Part shown: positions 47,201 to 54,400 of the stretch, piece by piece | How positions within the stretch are numbered: position 1 is the stretch's first letter | Layout of the letters: every line of letters begins with the position of its first letter | Source of the DNA: Bursaphelenchus xylophilus | Lineage: Eukaryota; Nematoda; Chromadorea; Rhabditida; Aphelenchoididae | Reading direction: 5' to 3' | NCBI GenBank assembly: GCA_904066235.2 | Contig: CAJFCV020000004.1 | Span: forward strand, 62,001 to 126,000 | DNA length: 64,000 bases | Translations under genes and position numbers: made by a program | Notes under the pieces: generated by a model | Databases searched by the model: none | Told to the model about the DNA's origin: nothing | What the model saw: only the letters and a program-made list of their open reading frames with translations

Positions 47201-48143
47201 GCCCTACTCTGCCACACAAGTGACATTTATGCAAACACTTCCTACTATGCTGTAACTTGTCAGAATAGGCAACATGGCAAATATAGCACTGATGCTTATA
47301 TTGAAAGAAGCGCTTCGTGTACCAAATTGCGTCGAAATGGTTATTATTGTAATATATAGGTAGATACGTCCTGCCGTTAACATGTTTGTCCAAAGGATAT
47401 AACCAGTCATCATTGAAGTTTCTTGTTGCAAACACCACAATTCTAATTGGCTTGTATTGAGGATATTCCAACTCCAAGTAACGTTCAACCACAGGCGCAA
47501 TCTGGTTTATGGTGCATTTTGAATTTTTTAGGATTGAAGTGCACCACCCAGCTAGCACTTCAATATACTTTTGTTTTGCCGAAGGAGTTTGATTGGCAAT
47601 CCTGTAGGCCCATTCCGACTGCTTCCTGCCTGAATAAGCAATTTTCATAAAGGCAACCAGTGACGCTAGGATAAAGCAGTCAGATCCTGTGTTTCTGATT
47701 TCAAAAACGCCTGTTTTTGAATTGAGCTGTGATTCACCTTGTGGTCTTCTTCCTCCAGTTTTTCCTCTGACAGTTGAAATATCAAGCGTGAATGGTTCCC
47801 CGATGATGGACGGTGTGTTGGCACTTTGCTGCACTTTGGAGAACTTTGTCAGCAGCCTCTCTGCCTGAAAGTCAACCGTTGGTAAAAAACCTGTGAAAAT
47901 TCCATCAACCAGCCGATCGGAATGGATCGCTGCAGCAATTTTGTAGACCATCTCCCCTTCTTCTTCGCTTTCTTTAATCGCTTGAGCCACATTCTCATTC
48001 ACAAGACGAATTAATTGATCTTCGTAGTCCTCACAATCTTCATCAATATTAACGTAGTACTGAACCTTGTGCGTCTGATGTTTAAATTTAGGGTTGTTGA
48101 TAATTTCAGGCACTCCAATTTGACGGAACACAATGTTTGACAT
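44253..48143 (-). CDS. Protein-primed type family B DNA polymerase
   Basis: A single intact 1296-residue frame that replicates the element. The N-terminal 280 residues contain NTGSDCFILASL (Cys 156) and YYNNNHFDAIWY (His 269), a Cys/His pair reminiscent of OTU-type cysteine proteases. Residues 286-388 are a Cys/His-rich zinc-binding-like region. Exonuclease motifs are YDFETT (Asp 407, Glu 409), GHYAGRFD (Asp 499) and YCIND (628-632). An insert at 756-768 reads EIYGCFFHGCPKC, a motif often seen in polymerases of mobile elements. Polymerase motifs are DIQSLYP (A, Asp 865), KLRLNSLWGKFG (B, Lys 1055) and YTDTDS (C, Asp 1155/1157). All catalytic residues are present, so proofreading and synthesis should both work. 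There is no intron. The start lies about 150 bases inside the right terminal repeat and transcription runs toward the element's centre. Confidence 0.93.
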   Translation of the reverse strand: MSNIVFRQIGVPEIINNPKFKHQTHKVQYYVNIDEDCEDYEDQLIRLVNENVAQAIKESEEEGEMVYKIAAAIHSDRLVDGIFTGFLPTVDFQAERLLTKFSKVQQSANTPSIIGEPFTLDISTVRGKTGGRRPQGESQLNSKTGVFEIRNTGSDCFILASLVAFMKIAYSGRKQSEWAYRIANQTPSAKQKYIEVLAGWCTSILKNSKCTINQIAPVVERYLELEYPQYKPIRIVVFATRNFNDDWLYPLDKHVNGRTYLPIYYNNNHFDAIWYTKRFFQYKHQCYICHVAYSDKLQHSRKCLHKCHLCGRVGPDFPCKFEDVQYCANCSTTFPNFDCYNVHQQRACRLYKTCQICEKRYNTKEIHECGSTYCQTCHSYHSASRSCFVQPLKAPAKAPSYKLFVYDFETTQTTIVEKDKKAKHVVNFCAVKTMCDECMTSGRYADTNSCDSCTGELNYWSIPEDENCEPLKYFWQYLRRNTEPGKTNIAVGHYAGRFDIPLLMEEIISENEHYNLQITNVGNKIYSLVIKGGGEFGCIKFIDSYNHIPVPLEKMIETLDLKKIANDKGTFPHLFNQEQFYEYVNDGLPPIEYYNPDSMLTEKRAKFLEWYEKHKSDDFNFKRELREYCINDVMLLAHALVTFRRQSREATGCPTDDILYSCTTLASACMRDFRMTCMPKDSIALVPEKGIGRYVNQSKVALKMLRYLKYSKGYELRFRDTPGGEYKLKVEREGKIHHYFVDGFVDRSPAQSLVIEIYGCFFHGCPKCFKYKDIIMPLGQRREELYLKTMQRQQAIENAGHEVETYWECDIQKILSTNEEMRNFFNDEIKNPGPLVLRDAFSGGRTGPSQLYAKADENFEITYTDIQSLYPYVLVTYPMPHGIPEHVLGSGPVLWNTPEIIKDDGVYKVLVVPPTNLAHPVLPSKINDQLMFVLCVACAKENCKTNFPRNLICRHTENERQFVATVASVELRLALEKGYIVKHFYEMYRCNMSKDIFKPYVMKNLKLKLEASGPPPYCSSDAQKIEYCNEVKRRYGFELNQANWIKNAGLRTIAKLRLNSLWGKFGQRSNLSHVEVCRNPNDFHRILRDYGNDVCKVNVVNDTVAFTTVRKKEGFDEEYDYSNILLPIFTTASARVHLYRFMDRCQGSSTLLYTDTDSCVILHPRGQLPFKIDYFLGDMEREHENNVIEEFICGGAKQYGLKMRDANGTALYELKLRGITLSYSVKEILNYKVLRELILGITNSSISTVTDRIQPVISKGVYTVKTVKKYQPVFYKGFINNQLAVLPYGFKYSWQT

Positions 48144-49189
48144 AATATATCAACTCTGATAAAAATTATATTTTCGTAGAAAATGACATTTCCTAAAATT
48201 TTTCCTTGTTAAATAAAGCTCTTCAGGCATCGCTGTTTCATAGACTCCGCCCTTTTTCTTATGTTTTTCATGTGGCATTGAAGTAACAGAGTGATCACAT
48301 AAAACAGTTGCTCCCAGGCTTTCAACAGTTGTTAAGCAATTGTGACATTTTTCTAGAACTTTCCTAAGCCTAATTAATCAGTAAAGATTTGAACTTATTG
48401 CATCTCTGAGTCGCCAGGCTTTCAGCAGTCGCTAAGCAGTTGCTTCTCCGCGACGAAAAGCATTTCCAAACCTCGGGTCTTTTTCTCCGCTGGGTACTTT
48501 CTCATTAAATTTTGACGACGGTCAGAGCGAAAAGAAACCCCGATCTTTTCCTTCTTTCTCTGCCCGCTCTCTCCTGCTTTGTGCGAGCGCCCTCTGCCTC
48601 TCGTCATGTGACGAAGACAGGACGAAAATGAAGAGATCCCGATTTCTTTTCGAAATCGAAGCAGAGAAAAGGGGGAAAATCATTATTTCCATATTGCCTG
48701 ACGAAATTCCCTTTTTATTTTGACGCGAGTTGTGACATAGACTATTGACAAAATGATTGTGACAGATTTTGACATAAACAGTTGTTGTCAGGCTTCTAGC
48801 AGTTGTTAAACAGTTGTGACATGATGAATTGTCAAATAACTGTGACATAGGAAATTGTCATAAGGTTGTGGTATAGATTTTTTCAAAAATAATAACATCT
48901 GTAGTGTAGGCGATGACTAAAAGCTCACAAACTTTTCTAGAACTTTCCAAATTTTAATTAATCTGTGGTTGTGACATAGATTTTTAACAAACAATTGTTA
49001 CAGATTTTGACAGGAAACAGTTGCTGTCTGGCTTTTGGCAGTTGTTAAGCAGTTGTGACATAGACAGTTGAGAAAATCATTGTGACATTGATTTGTGACA
49101 AACAGTTGTGACAGATTGTTGGCAGGAAACAGTTGCTGCGTAGGCGGAATTTGGGATGTTGCAAATTTGCTCCTCCCCCTTTAAATCAG

Positions 49190-49195
49190 TATAAA
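49190..49195 (+). promoter_or_regulatory. TATA box of the right acidic-tail gene
   Basis: TATAAA, 50 bases before the ATG at 49245, same spacing as the left copy. Confidence 0.5.
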
Positions 49196-49244
49196 GTAGA
49201 GAAATTTGGTCAAAATTCTATTGCAAGTTTTTTCCTGTCTTCAA

Positions 49245-49556
49245 ATGTCGCTTCCTCTAGTCGTCTCAATTGAATTTTGTCATTATTCAGATAGTGAAGA
49301 AGAACCGAGTTTTGCGCTGGCCCTAGCTGAAAATGATTATTACATGATAATGGCGCATGACTCGGCGCGCTCTCTGTTAGAAGAGGTTGAAATCGGAAAC
49401 CGAATCGTTCTTTCAGGGTTCATTAACCGCGGAAAAATGGATGGTCTTCATTATCTTTCACTGCTGGCTACCTCTTCCATCAAGGTGTTGTCCCCCAGAT
49501 GTCCCTGTTGTAAGCTACAAGAGATGCATCTAGACGAAGATGATGACGACTACTGA
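49245..49556 (+). CDS. Putative single-stranded-DNA-binding protein, right copy
   Basis: From the ATG at 49245 the 103-residue product appears identical to that of the left terminal repeat; the only difference noticed lies upstream of this start. It has the same OB-like core, CPCC and acidic EDDDDY tail. Having one copy per end gives two doses per element and keeps the gene close to each replication end. Near-identity while the surrounding DNA differs implies either recent copying between the ends or selection. Confidence 0.55.
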   Translation: MSLPLVVSIEFCHYSDSEEEPSFALALAENDYYMIMAHDSARSLLEEVEIGNRIVLSGFINRGKMDGLHYLSLLATSSIKVLSPRCPCCKLQEMHLDEDDDDY

Positions 49557-49695
49557 GTAATCCAAACTTCATCAAAGATATAAAAAAATATTATTCCTTT
49601 GCGCTAAAATTTGCATATTTAAAAAAATAAATATTTAAAATAAATTTGAATAATTTGTAAACATAATCAAAATAAAAAGTGGGAAATTCAAAAGA

Positions 49696-49989
49696 TCATG
49701 TAGAAAACACTTTCGCACAATCCGCGGGATAGTTTGTGTTTTTTTTTTTGCATAAATTATGCAAATTTTCGGAAAAAATCTTTATCTCTCTTTGGACAAG
49801 CGTGAGCTTTTGTGCAATTTCATTATCCAAAGGTTTCTTCACGTATTTTTGCAGATTCCTTATAAGGAAAGTGCTCCTATTATAACAACTATTCAACAAA
49901 AGCAATAGTAGTTTTTTGAGCCTCAACTGTCTAATGCTATTTCGGTTTCTTGTTGTGAAATCTAACACATGCCTGCCTCCGGCAATCAT
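49696..49989 (-). CDS. Small basic protein of the terminal repeat, right copy
   Basis: About 97 residues, homolog of 37166-37456, with several substitutions (Pro to Leu twice, Met to Leu, Gly to Glu, Ser to Thr at the end) and one extra lysine in an A-run. The frame stays open. Family unknown. Confidence 0.5.
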   Translation of the reverse strand: MIAGGRHVLDFTTRNRNSIRQLRLKKLLLLLLNSCYNRSTFLIRNLQKYVKKPLDNEIAQKLTLVQREIKIFSENLHNLCKKKNTNYPADCAKVFST

Positions 49990-50665
49990 TTCCTTCACGT
50001 GAGCTCGGAATGATTTTAACGTGGACTTTATGACTCATTCTTTGGTATCCCTTAGGACAACTGTTGTTGCAGTTAACAGTTGTTAAATGGAAAGATTTAC
50101 ACTAACTTGACTCCGCCCATTAAAATTTGCAATATTTAATTATATGATATCTTAATTTTTTCCATTTATAACCCATTGTGTGATTCGGGCGTGTGCCAAT
50201 TTTATCCGCAAAAATCCACATGTCTAACCTAAAATTCTAAAATTTCGCGCTAAGACTGCCCTAAAATAGTATCTGCTTCTTGCCAAAACGGGTGAATTAA
50301 CAGCGAAATTTTTCTTATATTAAGAAATCGATACAATTCTCACTTGCTTAATAAAAGTTTTAATTTTTAATTAATAGCAGTGATGGTAGCGATCAATGAC
50401 GCAACATCAGAATCAAATAACCTTGACTGCCAAAAGATCATCGTGTGAACCCAAATTTGAAAAGCTGCGCAAAAAGAAGGTATTTGGGCACAAAAAACGT
50501 TGTTTCCAGTACCATTTACATTGCAAAAAAAAACATATTATACACAGTGAAATGAATCTAGAAGCATATTGGCTACACCGTGACCTTCTTCCCTTCTCTC
50601 CCCCTACCTGATTGAAAATAGGCCCCGCCCCTTTTTGGGGCAGTGAGAGGGGCCTATATACTACT

Positions 50666-50671
50666 TCGAGA
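50666..50671 (+). repeat. Target-site duplication, right (TCGAGA)
   Basis: Exact copy of the six bases at 36482-36487. The flank continues with GTACACGAGAAGCGGAGAAC, which resembles the family B core and so continues the interrupted repeat. Confidence 0.85.
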
Positions 50672-50696
50672 GTACACGAGAAGCGGAGAACGGTCC

Positions 50697-51112
50697 GAGA
50701 AGATTTTTTGGCGCTACGACGTTTCCGGTCAACGAAAGTTGGGGCAACGATACCACGGATCGCGCCAGTTCTCGTTCTATGCATGGGAGAGCCTTTGAGA
50801 AGGCTTGGTTAGTAGAAATATAAGAAGATTGATCGGGTCTTAGGATAACTTTTCGCTTATTTTGAGGCATTTTACATGTACCCACATCAATAATGTGTAA
50901 ATAAAAGTTACGGATCTTCGTTTTTTGCCGCAAATTTTGCTATTTCTTAAGGTACAACAACTCAGGGTAAAGAAAACTAACTTTAGTAATAGCTAAAATT
51001 CGAAAGAGTGGTTGTATTGTAAGTCTTCGCCGAGTCCCGCCGAGCCTTCGCCGACCGTCCGACGGCCTTTCCAAGCCTCGTAGGCACTTGCTACAACTTA
51101 TACTTTATTCTT
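50697..51112 (-). mobile_element. Family A MITE, copy 5
   Basis: Inverse orientation, starting GGCGCTACGACGTTTCC and ending in the CTCGTAGGCACTTGC block, with TTTTGAGGCATTTTACATG and the GCCGAGCCTTCGCCGA unit. It is inserted in family B DNA just right of the Polinton. Confidence 0.7.
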
Positions 51113-51403
51113 GTTTTTTCCGCGTATGTGCCATGTAAGAATCTCCGTTCTACGCGCAAAATACCAAACTATTTCCCGTTGTAAAAAAACATGTTTATTA
51201 AGGCACCGTTTAAGTGATTCAAGACTACACCGGAGTATCAAAAACAATTTAAAGCAGAGTTGAACTTGTCCCTGGATGAGTATAGTGATTGTTTTTTACT
51301 CTATCTAACCTCTAGCAGATCGAGAAGACCGTACAACGAGAATATAACAGATTCACGCACCGGAATATGCAGTAAGAAGCCGAAAATAAAAAAAGTTTTA
51401 CAG

Positions 51404-54400
51404 TCATTTGTGTGTGGAATGGTCAAACTGCACATGCGTTGGGGATTGCTCCCTTCGGACGCCATTCTCCTTGGGCTTATCGTTTAATTGCGCATTCCGC
51501 AGCAGCTCCTCCACCGTTTCGCCGTTCGGAATCAGGGGGTTGGCGTCGTTTTGTGGGGTTTTGACTGAAAAAACGATTTTGGAATGCAACAACTCGTCAG
51601 CAACAGAATTTTTAAAAGTTACAGCTCTTGTGTGTAGTCCCAGAACGCTACAGGCAAGCGAACAAACACCGATTCTAAACCGAGAGTTTAGCCGGCTTCT
51701 TGCCGAAGCGCGGCCTTTCAAAAAAATCTTTTGTAGCTTTTTGAATTGATAGCCAAGTCTTACTATGGCCGAAAAAAATACAGTGGGGGACCTGATCCAG
51801 TGGCAAAAACCGTACCATTTTGCATACAGGAAGTATCAAAAGATGTAGCAAAATACCTCCGTCTCCATGTTGAAAAACTCCGATTTCAAAGGCGCGCCCG
51901 CTCTTTTTGTGAGGGAATAGGCGAGCCCTTCAAAACGGAGCCTTTTCACTTGGAGAGGGAGGTATTTTGCTACATTTTTGACACTTCCCGGATTCAAAAT
52001 GGCATGTTTTTTGCCACTGGATAAAGTCCGCCAACGTTTACCATCCCAAAATTTACAATGGCCAATCAAAAAAGAAGCCAAAAAATGTTGGTCTAGTCCT
52101 CTTCCCCATTGCTGGGTTCCGATCCTAAACTTACCGTCCTCCGACGACGAATGAAGCGAAGGCAAATGGAAGCTGGGTTTGTGGACCTCTTCGCAATCCT
52201 CTTCACCACTTCCCAACATCATCACACCGCAGCCCTGAGGCTCCTCTTCGCTGGTACTACTTGCCACTTCGGTTGCGCTAAAAATTGTCGCAATTACAGT
52301 CACAGTGGGGGACCTGATGGTACGGCAAAATGGTACGCCAAAAAACGTACCATTTTACATCCAGAAAGTATCAAAAATGTGGCAAAACGCCTCCCTCTCC
52401 AAGTGAAAAAAACTGTGTTTTAAAGGGCGCGCCCTTTTTCCTCACAAAAAGAGCGGGCGCGCTTTTGAAATCGGAGTTTTTTCACATGGAAAGGGAGGTA
52501 TTTTGCCACATTTTTTGATACTTCCTGGATGCAAAATGGTACGTTTTTTGCCACTGGATCAGGTCCGCCCACTGTAAACTTCAGGTGGTCGTATATTTTA
52601 CGTTTTTTCGCCCAAAACTCTCTCGAGAGACCACAAAAATTCTTTACAGGACGGGTTGGCCCATGCACAGAGGTTTCACCACATTCGCAACTTACGCATT
52701 TGCAGCATCATAAATGGCCTTGTTCTTCACCTTACTTCCTCCATGATGGACCGGTTTCCCGGCACGGAGAAGCAGCGAAGTGCAGGCATGATGATGGAAT
52801 AACCGCGCATCATCCAACGCCGTCCTCCCCCACCGATCCTGGATCGAATGGTCAACATTGCAGGTTTGGAGGAGGAATTTGACAATGTTCGCGTGCCCTT
52901 CGCATGCCGCCAAGTGAAGGGCGGTTCGACCGTCATAGTCGACTACATTCAGATTCTCTCCTTGGATGTAGAGTCTGGAAGTTGGGATTTTTTGTAATTT
53001 GAAATTTTCTTGAAATTTTCAAGCAAGATCATAAATAAAAAAACTTATAGATTTTTTTTCGAATTTCCGCTTCAAGATGTCACGATCTATCGCAACTAGA
53101 GCGAATATCTACAAAAAAATCCGCCGTTTCCAAGCGAAACCCACAAAGATATAGCCAAAACCCTTTTTTTGTCTGACAAGCTCTCCTCATTTCGCGTGCT
53201 CTCTCGAAAAAAGATTTCGTAAAATCTCGGCTCTCGGTGAAATTTACAAACTACAATTTTCAGGGTATGATTTGTGGGCTGCCTTAGAGGTGGCAATCGG
53301 GCTGGGCCGGCCCGGCCCGGCCCGGCCGGGCCCGGTGATTGGGCCGGGCCGGGCCGGGCCTGAGCAGATTTGAAAAAGCCCAGGGCCGGCCTGACCGCTT
53401 CGGCCCGTCGGCCGGGCCGAGACTTTCGGCTCGGCCCGGCCCGGAAGGTGGATAAGTGAAAAAAAATTAATATTGAACCAGCAAAATAAAGCACAAATGC
53501 TTAGCAGAATTGTTGGATGGATATTAAATCAAACCTTTTTGACTAATAGACTGTTTTACCACCTTTTCAAACTCTTTAAAATCACTGATTATGTATATGT
53601 AAAATCCCACCCAAATATGCAAGGATCGGGCAAATCTTCGAATTTTTGATGATAAGCTTAAACATTTCACAGTAATTCGATTACTTGATGTAAATGAACG
53701 TATCTACGCAGTTTTTGATTAAACATGTAGCCTCATAAGGTCCAGATTTTTACATAGTTAACTTCCTATAGGATAAAAAAAATCGACACAATCCAAACTT
53801 TTGGCTAGGTTTTAGGTACCTGTTCGGCTGTTCCAGTCAGCCGACTAGACGTTTTAATTCCACTCATATAGACGTAAAACCCCGCGGGAAGGCATAAAAA
53901 GTTCCAGTAGAGAGTGCATAGAGTTTTATCCAACCTTTTTGCAGTAGCGGGCCTGAGCAAATTTGAAAAAGCCCAGGGCCGGCCTGGTCACTTCGGCCCG
54001 CGGGCCGGGCCGCAAAATTCGGCCCGGCCCGGCCCGATTGCCACCTCTAGGCTGCCTACATTATGTATGCCAAATTTCGAGCCATTTCCAACTGTAAATT
54101 TCTGGGGTACACAGAAAAAATTTTTTTGAATTTTTTAATTACATTTCATCATTAATTATTTGACGTTAAAGATAAATTAAAACCTTACCGTCTAACCGTT
54201 TCGAAATCGCCGTTTTTGCATGCAAACAGCAGACTGACCACCAGATCCGTCTCTCTCGAGCCCATTGCTCGCCTTGGATCGATTTTCTGCGAATCCGCAT
54301 GCAATAAAGAGTCGTAATTGTGAAAATTGAATGTCTCAATGAGCTTTTGGCAAAATTTCACGCCTCGGCAAGTGTTCCCGAGCTTGTCCAACGGCGGCGA

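Larger units (their letters stand above)
36488..50665. mobile_element. Maverick/Polinton-type self-synthesising transposon
   Basis: A 14,178-bp unit with long inverted terminal repeats (36488-38815 and 48296-50665). Its ends read AGTAGTATATAGG and the complement, and a 6-bp duplication flanks it. It carries one large gene, a family B DNA polymerase of the protein-primed type, plus two small genes duplicated in the terminal repeats. AG termini, 6-bp duplication, long repeats and this polymerase together identify a Maverick/Polinton. Typical partners (retrovirus-like integrase, packaging ATPase, cysteine protease, capsid proteins) were not found. This copy therefore looks deleted, decayed or non-autonomous for integration, while its replication gene is intact. 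It is inserted in family B repeat DNA. Confidence 0.88.
48296..50665 (-). repeat. Right inverted terminal repeat
   Basis: Inverse of 36488-38815, about 2.37 kb, ending CCTATATACTACT directly before TCGAGA. It repeats the hairpin, the two small genes and the iterated sites. Confidence 0.85.

Noticed and set aside
36488..50665. Integrated mitochondrial-type linear plasmid
   Set aside because: Such plasmids also have a family B polymerase and inverted ends, but the 6-bp duplication, AG termini and terminal repeats with extra genes fit a Maverick/Polinton better.
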